Shown here in pieces: positions 1 through 13,700 of a DNA stretch of 64,000 bases. The stretch is taken from the NCBI RefSeq assembly GCF_900105725.1, contig NZ_FNLM01000034.1, positions 1,612,001-1,676,000 on the forward strand, given 5' to 3'. Within the stretch, counting starts at the first letter, position 1. The number at the start of each line of letters is the position of its first letter. The notes under the pieces are model-generated. The model saw only the letters and a list, made by a program, of their open reading frames with translations, was not told the origin of the DNA and searched no databases. The DNA is from Gordonia westfalica (GTDB lineage: Bacteria > Actinomycetota > Actinomycetes > Mycobacteriales > Mycobacteriaceae). The position numbers and the translations under genes were made by a program.

Positions 1-3000
1 CGACGAACACCGCCAGCAGGGACGGGACGAAGTGCACCGTCGTGATGTGTTCGTCGTCGATCAACCGCGCGATCGCATGCGGGTCGAGATGCGCGTCATC
101 CGGCGCGATGACCATCCGTGCCCCGGTCATCGGCGGCGCGAACAGCTCCGGCACCGACACGTCGAAGGTCGCAGGCGTCTTCAGCAGGACGGTATCGTCC
201 GGACCGATACCGAATTCCTCGATACCCCAGCGCAACCGGTTCAGCACCGCGCGGTGCGTCACCGTCACCCCCTTGGGGCGTCCCGTCGATCCGGACGTGA
301 ACAAGGTGTAGGCGGCGTGGTCCGGTAGAAGCGGCGCCCGGCGCTCGGCATCGGTGACCGATGCGGTGTCGAGATCCACCGGATTGGTGGCGTCGACCAC
401 GATCACCCGGTCCACGAGGCCGCCGGCCGAGGTGTCGCCGGCTGTGACGAGACCGGCGCCCGCGCCGGGCCCGACGAGTCCGACTCCCGCTCCCGCGGTG
501 TCGATCATGTAGCGCACCCGGTCCTCCGGTGCGTCGGTTGCCACCGGGACGTACTGGCCGCCGGCGGCGAGGACGGCGTGGATCGCGATGACGAGCTCGA
601 TCGACCGTGGAATGCACACGACGACGCTGTCTTCCGGCCCGACACCGAAGGACATCAGCTCACGGGCGAGTACCGCCACCCGCGCCCCGAACTCCCGGTG
701 GGTGACCGACCGGCCCGCGGAACGCAGGGCGACCGCATCCGGCGAGATCCGCGTCCCGCTGACCACCGCGTCCACGAGCGTTTCGGGCGGCAGAGTGACC
801 GTGCGGCCGGTCGCCAGCTCGTACTGGGACCGTTTCTGCGGCTCGGTGAGGATCGGGATGTCCGCGACCGGCACATCGAGGTCATCGGCCAGGACCGTGA
901 GGGTGGTCTCGAGCGCAGCGGCGATCATCTCCGCGGTGCCCGCGTCGAACAGGGCCGCGGCATAGGTGAGCGCCCCGGCCAACGACCTGTCGACGGCCTC
1001 CCGGGTACCGATCGAGAGGTCGAACTTCACTGTGGTGTCGTCGATCTCGACGAACTCGGCGGACAGGTCCCCCATCCTCACGCCGGCCATCACCGGCTCG
1101 GCACCCGCCGTGTGCACCATCATCACCTGTGCCAGCGGCTCGACGTTCTCGGTGCGGGGCGGGTCGACGGCGTCGACGACGCGCTCGAACGGCACCTCGG
1201 CGTGATCGAGGGCGGTCAGAGCGGCGAGTCTGGCCCGATCCAGGAGTGCCCCACCGGTGAGATGCGGGTCGACGTCGACGCGCAGCACGACGGTGTTGAC
1301 GAACATGCCGATGAGTTCGTCGAGGGCCCGGTGTCCGCGTCCGGCAACAGGTGTCGCGACCGCGATCTCGATGGTCGACGTCAGGCGTGCGAGCACCGCG
1401 GCCACCGCGGCGTGGATGACCATGAACAGCGTCGCGCGCTGTTCGGACGCGCGTCGTCGAAGTCCCGCGACCACCGGCGCCGGCAACGACCATCGCACGG
1501 TCGCCGCGCGTGTGTCGGGTGTGAGGGTCCGCGGGCGGTCCACGGGCAACGGCAGCACGTCCGGCAGACCGCGGAGTTGCCGGGTCCAGTAGGACAGCTG
1601 ACGGGACATCTCCGAACCCGGGTCGTCCGGATCACCGAGGCGATGACGTTGCCACACCGCGTAATCCGCGTACTGCAAGGTCAGCGGCATCCACCGTGGT
1701 TCACGGTCGGCGCGGCGCGCGTCGTAGGCCTCGGTCACCTCGCGGGCGAGGATCGGTGCCGACTCACCGTCGGCGGCGATGTGGTGGAGCGCGATCACGA
1801 GCACGTGCTCATCGGTGACACCGGGAGAACCGGGAACCGGGGAACTGAGAATCCGGGCACGAAGGGGCAGCTCGCGCGTCACGTCGAACGGTTGCGAGAT
1901 CGTCGCGGCGATCTCGGCGGACACCACGCTGTCCTGCGCCGCGGACCCGGGGACGACGGTGTGGCCGACCGGCACCAGATCCGCGTGGAACTCGAGCACG
2001 ACCTGCACGGGTTCGGCCGCGTCGCCCGAATCGGAACCGGCGGGGTAGATCGTACGGAGCACCTCGTGCCGCTCGGCGACGTCGTTGATCGCGCCGTGCA
2101 TGGCGGCCACGTCGAGTTCGCCGTGCAGCCGTACGACGATGGGGATCACGTATGCGGCGGAACCCGGGTCGAACTGGTTGAGGAACCACATCCGCCGCTG
2201 GGCGTAGGACAGCGGGACCGGCTCGGGCCGCATCAGCACGCCGGGCGCGGGACCCGTTGCCCGGCTGTCGAGTTCGCCGGCGTCGATCGACGACGCGAGC
2301 GCCTCGACAGTCGGGGCGTCGAAGATCACCCGCACACCGAGCTCGACACCGAACTCCGCACTCAGCCGGGCGACGACGCGCGTGGCGGACAGCGAGGTAC
2401 CGCCGAGGTCGAAGAAGGAGTCGAGCGCGGAGACGCCCCGTCCCTCGCCGGCGTCGTCCGGGGCGTCCATTCCGAGGACCTCGGCGAAGACCGCGGCGAC
2501 CGCGCGTTCGGTCCCGGTGCGCGGTTCGACGTGGACGCCGCGGGCGAATTCGGGCGCCGGCAGTGCCGCGCGGTCGAGCTTCCCGGTGGCCGCGAGAGGG
2601 ATCTCGTCGAGCGGAACGATGGCGGTCGGCACCATGTGTGCGGGCAGATGCCTCGCCGCGTGGGAGCTCACCGCCGACACGTCGAGGGCCACGCCGTCGG
2701 TGCCGTGCACCCACGACACCAGCACGGTTTCGCCCGACGTCGGGTGAGCGATGCCGGCGGTGATCGAGAAGTCGACCGTCGCATGGCTTTCCAGTACGGC
2801 GTCGATCTCGCCCGTCTCGATCCGGAACCCGCGGATCTTCACCTGGAAGTCGCTGCGACCGAGGAAGTCCAGTTCCCATCGGCCGTCTCGGTGACGTCCG
2901 CGGACCAGGTCACCGGTCCGGTACATCCGTTCACCCGGCGGCCCGAACGGCGCGGCGACGAATCTCTCCGCGGTCAGCGCGGTGTGGCGCAGGTAGCCGG

Positions 3001-6000
3001 CGGCCAGCGCCGGACCGACGAGGTACAGCTCGCCCGCGACGCCGGGTGGCACCGGATGCAGACGAGCGTCGAGGACCAGCACGCCGACTCCCGCGATGGG
3101 TCCGCCGATCGAAACGGGTGCGCCGGGGCGCATCGCGGTGGAAGCGGTCGACCAGATCGTGGCCTCGGTCGGTCCGTAGAGGTTGTACATCGCGCGGCCG
3201 TCCGACCAGGCGCGGACGAGTTCGGGTGAGCAGGCGTCGCCGGCCACGTTCACCACGCGCAGATCGGGGAACGCCCCGACGGGGACGGTGGCCAGCGCAC
3301 TCGGCGTGATCGTCATGTGCGACACGGACTCGTCGGTGAGGACTGCTGCCAGTTCTCGTCCACCGGTGATGCCCGGCGGCACCACGACCATGGTCGAGGC
3401 CGAGGCCACCGCGACGAGGGTCTCGAACACGGAGGCGTCGAATCCCGGTGCGGCGAAGCGCAGTACCCGTGACTCCGGGCTCAGCTCGAAACGCGATCGG
3501 GCATCGGCGACGAGGTCGGCGAGCCCGCGGTGCGTGACCGCGACGCCCTTGGGCCGACCGGTCGAGCCCGACGTGAAGATGATGTAGGCCGTGTCGTCGA
3601 CCCGGGCTTCCGGTGCCGGATCGTCCCGAGCGACCGATTCTGCCGCCCATCGGGTCCGGTCCGCCAGATCGATCAGATCCTCGACGACGAGCCACGTCGT
3701 CCCGTCGCCGGGCTCGGCCGCCGCGTCGGCAACGCCCGGGACACCCGACCCCGCGCCGGTGACGCCGAGCGTCGCGGCCAGTGTCCCGGTCATGTACCGG
3801 ATGCGCTCGGCGGGTTGGGACGGGTCGATCACGCCGACCGCCGCCCCGGTCCGGGCGATCGCCCAGAAGGCCACCGTGCCGACCGGCGAACGCGGCACGG
3901 CCAGCGCCACGACCGTTCCCGGTCGTGCGCCCCGGGAACGGAGTTCCGCGGCGAGCAGCCGCGACGACGCATCTAGTTCGGCATAGGTCAGAGCGAGTTT
4001 CCCGTCGGTGACGGCGACCCCCTCCGGATGGCGGGCGATCGCGTCCTCGAGCAGCCCGCGCAACGCGACCGGCGACGGCGCGAGGGCCGGCGAACTCACG
4101 ATCGCCGGGACGTCGTCCGGCTCACCGGTCGGCAGGTCCCCGACCGGGGTCTCCGGCGAGTCGACGACCGCACGTGCGACGGACTGCAGCCGGCGCACCA
4201 GGCCCTCGACGGTGGTGGCGTCGAACAGCGCTGTCGCATAAGTGATCACGACGGACGTGTCCTCGTCGCGTGGGCGCCCCGGCGGGTCGACGACGGTCAC
4301 CTGCAGGTCGACCTTCGCGGTGGTGACCGGCGCCTCGAGTTCGGAGACGACCAGCCCGGGGAGCTCGATGGTCGGCCGCTCGATGTTCTGGAACGCGAGG
4401 GCCACTTGGAACAACGGCGGGTGCGCGGTGCCGCGCGCGGTCGTCACCTGCTCCACGACCGTCTCGAAGGGCAGGTCGGTGTGATCGAGTGCCGCGATGT
4501 CGGTCTCGCGGCACGCGGCGAGGACCGCGGCGAAGTCGGCGTCGCGACGGAGCGGGGTGCGCAGCGCGAGCGTGTTCACGAACATCCCGATGAGGCCGTC
4601 GAGCCGGCGATCGCCGCGACCTTCCACCGGTGTGCCGATCACCAGATCCGAGCCGCTCCCCGACCGCAGCAACGTGACCGCGAGAAGCGCGTGCACGCAC
4701 ATGAACATCGTCGCGTCGTGCCGGTCGGCCAGTTCGCGGAGGCGGGACCAGGTCGCGGCGTCGATCACCGCGGAGAGTTCCGCGCCGTCCTCGTCGCGCA
4801 CCGCCGCGCGTGGGCGGTCCAGCGGAAGGTCGGTGAGTTCGGGGACGCCGGCTAGCTGCGCCTTCCAGTAGGCGAGCTGACGTGCCGCGAGCGAGTCGGG
4901 ATCGGTGCTGTCCCCGAGGATCTCGTGGTGCCACACCGCGTAGTCGGCGTACTGGACCGGTAGCGGCGACCATCCGGGGGCACGACCGGCCAGCCGCGCC
5001 TGATATGCCTCGACGAAGTCGGCCACGAGCGGCGCCATCGATCCACCGTCACCGATGATGTGGTGGACGACGAGCACGAGTACCCAGTCGTCGTCGGCGA
5101 CCCGGATCAGCCGTGACCGGACGGGTGCTTCGTGCTCGAGATCGAAACCGCGCGTCACGATGTCGGCGACAATGGCGGTCACCCCGGGCGAGCCGGCGCC
5201 GCGCATGTCGATCGGCGGGTCCACCCGGATGTCGTGCCGGGCGGTGCCGGGGTCGTCGATGATCTGCTCGGGCACCCCGTCGGTGGCGACGAACCGCGTC
5301 CGCAAGGTCTCGTGGCGGATGATGAGGTCGTCGAGCGCCGCGGCGACGGCCGCGGGATCCAGCCGTGTGCCGACCCCGTCCGCGTCCGGATCTCCACTCA
5401 GGCGCAGCACCGCCGGGATCAGGTAGGCCGGACCACCCGGGTTCATCGTCTCCAGGAACCAGATCCGACGCTGCGCCGGCGACAACGGCAGTGGGCCTGT
5501 CCTGTCCGCCGGACGCAACGGGGGCCGCGGGATTGCCGGCCCTGCCGAGGCGGTGTCCGCGAGTCTCCGGTCGATCACCTCGGCGAGTCCGCGGACGGTG
5601 GGAGTCGCGAACAGGTCGCGCGCGGCCACCGTGGTCCCGAAGTCCTCGGCGGCCCGCGCCGCGACGCGCGTCGCGGTGAGCGAGTTGCCGCCCAGGTCGA
5701 ACAGCGATGCGGTGACACCGATCTCGGTCTCGCCCAGAATCTCTGCGACGAGGGCGGCCAGCCTCTCCTCGGTGGGCGTCGCCGGCGGTTCGTCGGCGCC
5801 CGGGTCGTCGGCGGCATCCGGTTCGGGCAGGAGCGCACGGTCGAGCTTGCCGTTGACGGTGAGCGGCAGTGCGTCGAGCCACACGAACAGCGTCGGCACC
5901 ATGTACTCCGGCAACGCGGCCGCGAGCCGGGCCCGGACGGTCGGCTCGTCGGGTGCGTTCCCGGCCGTGGGTACCAGGTATCCGACGAGATGTTCGGTGT

Positions 6001-7720
6001 CCCCTCGCTTTCGGATGTCGGCGCCGGCCGCGTCGATGCCGTCGACGGCGGACATCGCCGATTCGACCTCGCCGAGTTCGATGCGGAAGCCACGCAGCTT
6101 CACCTGCCCGTCCCGCCGGCCGACGAATTCGATCGATCCGTCACGGGCGACGCCGACGTCCCCGGTCCGGTACATCCGGCTGCCCGGCGGACCGAACGGG
6201 TTCGCGACGTAGCGCGTCGCCGTCAGACCGTGGCGCCGGAGGAAACCCCGGGTCACCTGGACACCCGAGACGTACAGTTCGCCGGGCACACCGTCGGGCA
6301 GCGGGGCGAGCCGGCCGTCGAGGACGTGCACTCGCGACCCGAGGAGCGGTGTGCCGATGTCCGACGCCGTGGCGGCCTCGACGAATCCGCGCGTCAGCTC
6401 ACGCCGCGTCATGTACACCGTCGTCTCCGTCGGTCCGTACATGTTGTTGAGCTGCGGCCCCGGGACGTCGGCTCCCGGTCCGGTCGGCGAACCGTCGGCG
6501 GCGCGGTCCGCCTGCCATTTGCGCACATGTTCGTAGTCGAGGAGCTCGCCCGAGAAGTGGAGTCGCCGAACCGAATCCGGCAGCGCGGAACCGTGCGGCG
6601 GTCGTACCGCGGCGGCGAACTGGTAGAACGACGACGGCGTGAAGTTGACGATCGTGACGCCCTCGCGGTCGAACACCTCGACCACGTCGTCGGGCGCACG
6701 AGTGGTGGCGTGATCGAGCACGACGAGACGTCCCCCGGCGAGCATCGCCGCCCAGATCTCCCCCACCGACACGTCGAAGGCATAGGAGTGGAACATCGCC
6801 CACACGTCGTCGGGTGTGCTCTCGACCAGCGCGTCGAGAGCGACGATCAGGGAGATCACGTTGTCGTGTGTGACCACAACGCCCTTGGGCACGCCGGTCG
6901 ACCCCGAGGTGTACATGACGTACGCGCTCGAATGGGCACCGACGCGAGCCGGAAGCCCCGGCATCGTGTCGGGTTCCGCCGACGCGGTCAGATCGTCGGG
7001 GGTCGTCACCCGGGCGGGCATGTCGGTCCAGGCCGCGGTCGTGGCCGGGTCGGCGAGGATGAGCACCGGCGCGGCGTCGTCGACGATGGTTCGCAGTCGC
7101 GCGATGGGATGGGTACGGTCCAGCGGCAGGTAGGCCGCGCCGGTCTTGAGGACCGCGAGGAGCGCGACGACGAGGTCTGCCGACCGCGGCATCGCCACAC
7201 CCACCAGGGTTTCCGGTCCGGCGCCGGCAGCCGCCAGCGCACGGGCGAGGCGGTCGGTCCGTTCGTCCAGTTCGCGGTAGGTGATCGCCGCGCCGGCCAG
7301 ATCGGTGAGCGCGACGGCGTCGCCGCGTCGGTGTGCCGACACCCGGAAGAGCCCCGGTAGGGACTCCGCGTCACCCGAACCGAGAACGTCGTCGATCCGC
7401 CGTTCGAGGTCGGCGAGTACCTCACCGGCAGCCGCCGCCAACTGCGCCGGGGTGCTTCCCGCCCGGGGCAGCAGAGCCGTGACGGTCGCTCGTATCGCCG
7501 GGGTCGGGTCGACGCCGCGGGCGACGAGGGTGGTCGCCGCGACCGTCACCCGCCGGTGCAGTTCGCGGAAGGTCACCGGGCCCGCCGCACCGACCATCGC
7601 CTCGGCGTCGGCGGCATGAGCGGCCGCGAAGGTGAGCCTGCGCAGCGCGGTCGGCTGATGTGTCGACCCCGCGGATGTGCGCGCCCCGACGCCGCGCGAA
7701 ACCGAGGTGTCCGACGTCAC
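1..7720 (-). CDS. Non-ribosomal peptide synthetase, second subunit (A-T-C-A-T-C-A..., C-terminus outside window)
   Basis: Reading the minus strand from a GTG at 7720 gives an uninterrupted frame of about 2,573 codons that leaves the window at base 1, so the gene is partial. Residues 1-95 are a short adenylation-like remnant. Then follow A ([10 protein letters not shown] near residue 273), T ([13 protein letters not shown] near 675), C (HHIIGDGG near 887), A ([10 protein letters not shown] near 1383), T ([13 protein letters not shown] near 1773), C (HHIAADGES near 1978) and a third A domain cut at the edge. Pocket residues read by eye are D-V-G-N-H-S-M-V-Y for the first A, D-A-F-T-N-A-L-I-W for the second and D-V-P-H... 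for the third; I do not assign substrates. No epimerization domain is seen. The start overlaps the stop of the upstream NRPS gene (GTGA), so the two are co-translated and must act in sequence. The termination domain lies left of the window. Confidence 0.93.
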   Translation of the reverse strand, partial: MTSDTSVSRGVGARTSAGSTHQPTALRRLTFAAAHAADAEAMVGAAGPVTFRELHRRVTVAATTLVARGVDPTPAIRATVTALLPRAGSTPAQLAAAAGEVLADLERRIDDVLGSGDAESLPGLFRVSAHRRGDAVALTDLAGAAITYRELDERTDRLARALAAAGAGPETLVGVAMPRSADLVVALLAVLKTGAAYLPLDRTHPIARLRTIVDDAAPVLILADPATTAAWTDMPARVTTPDDLTASAEPDTMPGLPARVGAHSSAYVMYTSGSTGVPKGVVVTHDNVISLIVALDALVESTPDDVWAMFHSYAFDVSVGEIWAAMLAGGRLVVLDHATTRAPDDVVEVFDREGVTIVNFTPSSFYQFAAAVRPPHGSALPDSVRRLHFSGELLDYEHVRKWQADRAADGSPTGPGADVPGPQLNNMYGPTETTVYMTRRELTRGFVEAATASDIGTPLLGSRVHVLDGRLAPLPDGVPGELYVSGVQVTRGFLRRHGLTATRYVANPFGPPGSRMYRTGDVGVARDGSIEFVGRRDGQVKLRGFRIELGEVESAMSAVDGIDAAGADIRKRGDTEHLVGYLVPTAGNAPDEPTVRARLAAALPEYMVPTLFVWLDALPLTVNGKLDRALLPEPDAADDPGADEPPATPTEERLAALVAEILGETEIGVTASLFDLGGNSLTATRVAARAAEDFGTTVAARDLFATPTVRGLAEVIDRRLADTASAGPAIPRPPLRPADRTGPLPLSPAQRRIWFLETMNPGGPAYLIPAVLRLSGDPDADGVGTRLDPAAVAAALDDLIIRHETLRTRFVATDGVPEQIIDDPGTARHDIRVDPPIDMRGAGSPGVTAIVADIVTRGFDLEHEAPVRSRLIRVADDDWVLVLVVHHIIGDGGSMAPLVADFVEAYQARLAGRAPGWSPLPVQYADYAVWHHEILGDSTDPDSLAARQLAYWKAQLAGVPELTDLPLDRPRAAVRDEDGAELSAVIDAATWSRLRELADRHDATMFMCVHALLAVTLLRSGSGSDLVIGTPVEGRGDRRLDGLIGMFVNTLALRTPLRRDADFAAVLAACRETDIAALDHTDLPFETVVEQVTTARGTAHPPLFQVALAFQNIERPTIELPGLVVSELEAPVTTAKVDLQVTVVDPPGRPRDEDTSVVITYATALFDATTVEGLVRRLQSVARAVVDSPETPVGDLPTGEPDDVPAIVSSPALAPSPVALRGLLEDAIARHPEGVAVTDGKLALTYAELDASSRLLAAELRSRGARPGTVVALAVPRSPVGTVAFWAIARTGAAVGVIDPSQPAERIRYMTGTLAATLGVTGAGSGVPGVADAAAEPGDGTTWLVVEDLIDLADRTRWAAESVARDDPAPEARVDDTAYIIFTSGSTGRPKGVAVTHRGLADLVADARSRFELSPESRVLRFAAPGFDASVFETLVAVASASTMVVVPPGITGGRELAAVLTDESVSHMTITPSALATVPVGAFPDLRVVNVAGDACSPELVRAWSDGRAMYNLYGPTEATIWSTASTAMRPGAPVSIGGPIAGVGVLVLDARLHPVPPGVAGELYLVGPALAAGYLRHTALTAERFVAAPFGPPGERMYRTGDLVRGRHRDGRWELDFLGRSDFQVKIRGFRIETGEIDAVLESHATVDFSITAGIAHPTSGETVLVSWVHGTDGVALDVSAVSSHAARHLPAHMVPTAIVPLDEIPLAATGKLDRAALPAPEFARGVHVEPRTGTERAVAAVFAEVLGMDAPDDAGEGRGVSALDSFFDLGGTSLSATRVVARLSAEFGVELGVRVIFDAPTVEALASSIDAGELDSRATGPAPGVLMRPEPVPLSYAQRRMWFLNQFDPGSAAYVIPIVVRLHGELDVAAMHGAINDVAERHEVLRTIYPAGSDSGDAAEPVQVVLEFHADLVPVGHTVVPGSAAQDSVVSAEIAATISQPFDVTRELPLRARILSSPVPGSPGVTDEHVLVIALHHIAADGESAPILAREVTEAYDARRADREPRWMPLTLQYADYAVWQRHRLGDPDDPGSEMSRQLSYWTRQLRGLPDVLPLPVDRPRTLTPDTRAATVRWSLPAPVVAGLRRRASEQRATLFMVIHAAVAAVLARLTSTIEIAVATPVAGRGHRALDELIGMFVNTVVLRVDVDPHLTGGALLDRARLAALTALDHAEVPFERVVDAVDPPRTENVEPLAQVMMVHTAGAEPVMAGVRMGDLSAEFVEIDDTTVKFDLSIGTREAVDRSLAGALTYAAALFDAGTAEMIAAALETTLTVLADDLDVPVADIPILTEPQKRSQYELATGRTVTLPPETLVDAVVSGTRISPDAVALRSAGRSVTHREFGARVAVLARELMSFGVGPEDSVVVCIPRSIELVIAIHAVLAAGGQYVPVATDAPEDRVRYMIDTAGAGVGLVGPGAGAGLVTAGDTSAGGLVDRVIVVDATNPVDLDTASVTDAERRAPLLPDHAAYTLFTSGSTGRPKGVTVTHRAVLNRLRWGIEEFGIGPDDTVLLKTPATFDVSVPELFAPPMTGARMVIAPDDAHLDPHAIARLIDDEHITTVHFVPSLLAVFV

Positions 7721-10700
7721 GCGGGTTCCACCCGGTTCCTCGTGGGTTCACCGGTCGCCGCGTCGGCACCTCCGTGCAGAGCTGCCGATGCCGCGGTGCG
7801 GATACACGCGAACACCTCGTCGATGGTCCGCCCCGCGTCGGCCAGGAGCGTGGTGACCGCGACCGTGAGCGCCTCGGCCGGATCCTCGTCCGGCACGGCG
7901 AAGGCCATGGCGACCGAGGTGGCCTCGAGGTCGGCGAAGGTCACCGACGGCGCCCCGGGGATGCCGATCACCGCGTTCGGCGCCGCCGCGGCGACCGCGG
8001 ACACGACCTCGTGGAGCGGCTGCTCGTCCTCCACATCCGACGACCGCCCGTCGGCCCAGATGGACAGGTCACCCACCGGGGTCCCGGGCCGGGCGGCGAT
8101 GTCGATGAGCAGGTTCTGGTATCGCTCGGCGATCCGCTCCGCGCCGGTGCGGTCGAAAAGGTCGGTGTCGTAGGCGATCTGACCACCCAGCGCACCTTCG
8201 CGATCCACCCCGTCGAGGTCGTCGGGGTACACCATGACCTCCAGGTCGACCTTGGCCGCGAACGACGCCGACGGCCGCAACCGGACGGACAGACCGTCGA
8301 GGCTCACCTCGGGGAAGTCGAGGTTCTGATACGACAGCATGACCGAGAACAGCGGGTTGTGACGGCCGCGTCGGGCCGGCCCCTTCTCCGCGCGGTTGAG
8401 CTGGTCGACGATCTGGTCGAAGGCGACGTCGGCGTGGGCGAGGTCGGTGACGTCCTCCGTCCGGACACGTCGCAACAGCTCGTCGAACGGTTCGTCGAGC
8501 CGCAGACCGGTGCGGAGCGGAACCGTGGTCGCGAGCATCCCGACCATGTCGGCCAGGGCGGGATCGTCCCGGCCCGCGAAAGGGGTCCCGATCACGATGT
8601 CCTCGGTTCCCGACAGACGGCCGATCAGCACGGCGAGCGCCGCATGCATCACCACGAACTGCGTCGTGTTGTTCACGCGCGCGAGATGCTTGAGGACCGT
8701 TGCGGTCTCGGGCGGGACACTCAGGTCGACGACGCCGCCGAGGTGCCGGGGTTCGGCGGGCCGCGGCCGGTCCGTCGGGATCACCGCCGGCTCCCGGACC
8801 GTCCCGAGGCGTCGTTCCCAGTAGTCGAGTTGAGCCTCCTCCTCGGTGCGGCCCCCGGGCGCCTCGGCCGACAACCGCTCCGCATGCCAGATCGCGTAGT
8901 CGGCGTACTGCACCCGAGTCGGGCCGACCACCGCCGGCCACGGGCCCGCCTGCCCGCTGATCCGGGCACGGTAGGCCGTGGTGAGGTCACGGGCCAACGG
9001 CCGCAACGATCCACCGTCGGCGTTGATGTGGTGCACCACGAACACGAGGAGATGGCGGTCGGACGCCAGTCGCAGGATCGCGGCCCGCACCGCATTGGGG
9101 CCGGTCAGGTCGAAGCCGGGTTCGACGACACCGGCGATCTCCTCGTCGACGCGGTCCGGGGTGGTGTCGACGAGGGCCACGCGGAATCCACGGAGCGCGT
9201 CGACGGCCGGAATGATGACCTGCACCGGGTGCCCCTCGTGCAGCGGGTACCGCGTCCGCAGCGACTCGTGGCGTGCGATGACGTCCCCGAGCGCCCCGGT
9301 CAGGGCCGGGATGTCGAGCGGCCCGTCGAGTTCGAGGGTGAGCCCGACGTTGTACGCCGACGACGACGGATCGATCTGGTTGAGCGACCACAGTCCGCGC
9401 TGCACACCCGTCAGGTCGACCATGTGCGGCCGCTCCCGGGGAGTCAGGACACGTCCGGCGTTACCGGACTCGACGGTGTTCAGTGCCACGACGAAACTCG
9501 CGACCGTCGGGTTCTCGAACAGGAGGGCCAGCGGGACGCGCCGGTCGATGTGTTGTTCGACCCGGTAGGTCACCTTGGTCGCCGACAGCGAACTACCGCC
9601 CAGCTCGAAGAATCCGTCGTGCACACTCACCGACTGCAGTCCCAGGACGTCGGCGAAGATCTGCGCCACGGCCGCCTCGAGACGGCTTCGGGGAGCTACG
9701 TATTCGCGTGCGGGTGAGATCTCCACGGCCGGCAGCGCACGGCGGTCGACCTTGCCGGTGCGGGTGACCGGGAACTCCTCGAGGACCTGAACGGTGTGCG
9801 GGACGAGATGCGCCGGCAGATGGGCGACCGCGTGGTCGACGACCTGCTCGGGCGCGGGGCTGCGCCCCGGCTCCCCGGTCACATAGGACACCAGGACCGT
9901 GTCGCCGGCCGGCGTGGACATCCCCACACTCACCGAGTGTTCGACGTCGGGGTGAGTGACGAGAACCGCGTCGACCTCCCCCGGCTCGACCCGCATGCCG
10001 CGGATCTTGATCTGGAAGTCGTTGCGACCGTGATAGATCAGCTTGCCGTCGGCTGTCCACGAGACGAGGTCACCGGTTCGGTACATCCGGGTGCCGGCAC
10101 CGAACGGGTCGGCCACGAATCTGCCCGCGGACAATCCCGGGCGGCCGTGGTAGCCGCGTCCGAGCGCACGCCCGGCGAGATAGAGCTCGCCCACGACCCC
10201 GGGCGGCACCGGTCGCAGTCCGGGGTCGAGAACTCGAGCCGCGACGCCGGAGATCGGGCGTCCGATGGTCACCGGCGCCGTCACGCGCAGCGGCGGGGAC
10301 AGGGTCACCCAGATCGTGGTCTCCGTGGGACCGTACAGATTCAGCAACGGCCGTCCGTCGGCATCCCACCGCGCGACGAGTTCCGGCGGGCACTCCTCCC
10401 CCGCCACCATCATCGTCTCGACGTCCGGGATCGACTCGGGATCGATGGTCGACAGGGCCGTCGGCGTGGCGCAGGCGTGCGTGACCCGATGACGGGTGAT
10501 TACGTCGGCGAGTTCGGGTCCGGCGAACACGTCCGGCGGACTGATCACCAGCTTCGCACCCGCGCAGATCGCGAGGATGATCTCCCAGACCGCCACGTCG
10601 AAACCCGGTGCGGCGAGCTGGAGTACGCGGGATGCCGGCGTCACCCCGAGACGGGCCTGCTGTTCGGCGACCATCTCCGCGAGTCCCGCGTGGGTGACCG

Positions 10701-13700
10701 CGGCGGCCTTCGGGCGTCCCGTCGAGCCGGAGGTGAACAGGAGGTACGCGAGATCGTCGACGTGGACGCGACGGGTCCGGTCCGCGTCGGTGACCGGATG
10801 GTCGCGGCGCCCGGCGATGTTCAGTTCCACCTCGAGGTCGTCGAGCAGCCACTCCTCGACACCCAGATCTCGGACACGCGGGGAACCCTGTTGCGGTGCG
10901 GCATCCCGATCCGCGGTGACCACCGAGTCGACGGTGATCACCAGCGAGGCGTCACTGTCGGCGAGCATCGCCGCGCGCCGCCGAACCGGCAACCGCGCAT
11001 CGATGACGACGAAGGCCGCCCCGCTCATCGCGACCCCGAGCATCGTGAGCACCATCCGGGGAGACCGCGGAATGCTGACGGCCACGACATCTCCCGGCCC
11101 CAGCCCGCGATCGGCGAGGAGGCGGGCCACCTGATGGGTCGCGGTGGCCACCTCTGCCCAGGTGAGGGTTCCCGTCTCGCTCTCGGACTCCCCGGTCAGG
11201 GCGACCGCGGCAGGGTCGGCGAGGGCGAATCCACGCGCGATGAGCGCCGGGAGGGTCATCTCCCGCTGGGCCCCCTCGCGGGGCACGGCGAGCGCACGGA
11301 GCGCATCTGGTTCGAGCAGGTCGATCGAGGCGAGGACACGATCGGGTCCGGACACCATCTGGCTGATCACCCGGCTCAGCCGCGACGCCATGTCACGGAC
11401 CGTGCTCTCGTCGAACAGATCGGTGGCGTAGGCGAATTCGACGGCGTAGTCGTCCGGACGCTCGGTCACCGAGACGGTGACGTCGTACTTCGCCGACGGC
11501 ACCCGCGCGTCGAGCAGCTCGGCCGACCCCGTCCAGTGCGACAGGTCGGCCAGTTGGTCGGCCTGCACGGACAGGGCGACCTGGAACAGCGGCGAATGGG
11601 ACGGTGATCGCTGCGGCGCGATGGCGTCGACGACGCGCTCGAAGGGCACTTCGGCGTGGCTCATGGCCCGGGCACAACGACGATGTGCCGCGGTGACCAG
11701 TTCGCGCACCGTGTCGCCGGGTCGCAGCGAGGTGCGCAGGACCACGGTGTTGACGAACATGCCGACCAGTTCGCCGACCGCGGGATCGTCACGACCGGCA
11801 ACCGCGGTGCCGATGCTCACGTCGTCCACCGCGGCGAGCCTGCCCAGGGTCAGGGCCAACGCGGACTGGAAGACCGCGAACGGTGTGACGGCCAGCGCGG
11901 TCGCCAGGCGCCGGAGCCCGGCGGACAGCTCCGCGTCCAGGGTGACGTCGAGGTGGTCACCCGCACTGGACATCACCCGGGGGCGCGGGCGGTCGGTCGG
12001 CAGCTGGAGCAGATCGGGCGCGTCGTGTAGTTCGGTGCGCCAGAACTCGAGGCCTTCGACGAGTGCCGGTGACGGGTTCTCGGGGGTGCCCAGGATCTCG
12101 GCGCGTTCGACGGCGACATCGGCGTACTGCATCGGCAACGGGGTGAATTCGGGGAGCTCCCCGGCACGCCTGCTCTCGTAGGCCGTCATCAGATCCCGGA
12201 GCAGCGGTCGCAACGAATGACCGTCGGCGGCGATGTGGTGCAGGACCAGAACCACGACGTCGCCGCGTCGATCCCCGGTGATCAGCCGACAGCGGAACGG
12301 GATCTCCTCTGCCAGATCGAATCCCACATCGGTGATCGCGGAGACAGCGGTGTCGAGTCCGCCGTCGATCACCTGGATCGGCTCGTGATCGAGTACGGCC
12401 CCGGCGGTCGTGGTGTCGAGGATCCGCTGCTCGGGTTCCCCGGCGACGCTGGGGAACACGGTGCGCAGGATCTCGTGCCGGTCGAGGACGTCGAGCGCGG
12501 CCCGTCGCAGCACCTCGGGATCCACCTCGTGGGTGAGCCGCAGTGCGCCGGACATGTTGTAGGTCGACTCGGTCGGTGACATCCGGTTGATGAACCACAG
12601 CCGGGTCTGCGCCTGGGACAACGGAATCCGCGCCGGGCGCGGTGGAAGGCGACGCTCCGGCGGTTCCGGCACGGTGTCCGCAACGACGGCGCGAGAAGCA
12701 AGGTCGGCGAGGTCGTCACTGTCGAAGACGTCGGTCAGGGCGATCGTCAGACCGTGTCCGATCCGGGCACGGGACACCATGCGGGCTGCGAGGAGTGAGT
12801 CGGCGCCGAGGGCGAAGAGATTGTCCGACAGGCTGACCCGTTCCCGGCCCAGGGCCTCGGCGACCATCGAGACGATCGCCTTCTCCGCCGGTGTCCGGGC
12901 CTCACGGAACTCCGTGGTCTTGTCCGTGAGGTCCGGGGCGGGCAACGCCGACTGGTCGAGCTTTCCGGAGCGGTTCGTCGGGAAGGTGTCGAGGAACACC
13001 ACGGCGAGCGGCACCATGTGGCCGGGCAGCCGCCGGCGGCAGAAGGCGCGGACGGCGTCCGAGTCGGGGACCCCGGAGGTCCCGCGGACGTACGCCACGA
13101 GTACCGGCGCCGGTCCGAGATCTCGCCGAGCCACGACGACCACCGCGTCGACACCGGGCATCGTCGCGACCACCGATTCGACCTCGCCGAGCTCCACCCG
13201 TTGCCCGCGGATCTTCACCTGATGGTCGCTGCGACCCAGGTACTCGAGTTCTCCGTTCTGCGTCCACCGCACCAGGTCGCCGGTCCGGTACATCCGGGCA
13301 CCCGGCTCACCCAACGGGTCGGCCACGAACCGGGAGGCGGTCTGCGCCATCGCGCCGAGGTAGCCGTTGGCCAGCTGCGGGCCCACCAGGCACAGCTCAC
13401 CGGCGACGCCGACCGGGACCGGCCGCAGGCGGCGATCCAGAACGCGCACGACGGTGCCCGCCACCGGTCGCCCGATGGGCACGACGGTGTCGTCGGAAGT
13501 CACCCGATGGGACGTGACGTCGATGGCCGCCTCGGTGGGACCGTAGAGGTTGACCAGGCCGGCCGACGAGGTCCGGCGGAGGCGGCGAGCCAGCTGCGCC
13601 GACAGCGCCTCCCCGGAGGTGAAGACCCAGCGGGCCCGGTCGGGCAGCGACGTCGGCGTACCCGACCCGTTCTCGGTCTGACCCACGACGTCGAGATAGG

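Noticed and set aside
578..3229. Very long plus-strand reading frame opposite the NRPS gene
   Set aside because: It is the high-GC antisense shadow of the NRPS frame: rich in Arg, Gly and His, no recognisable domain, and the opposite strand has intact C, A and T motifs. The same holds for 5132-7360, 7660-9717, 9796-11607 and 13018-15168.
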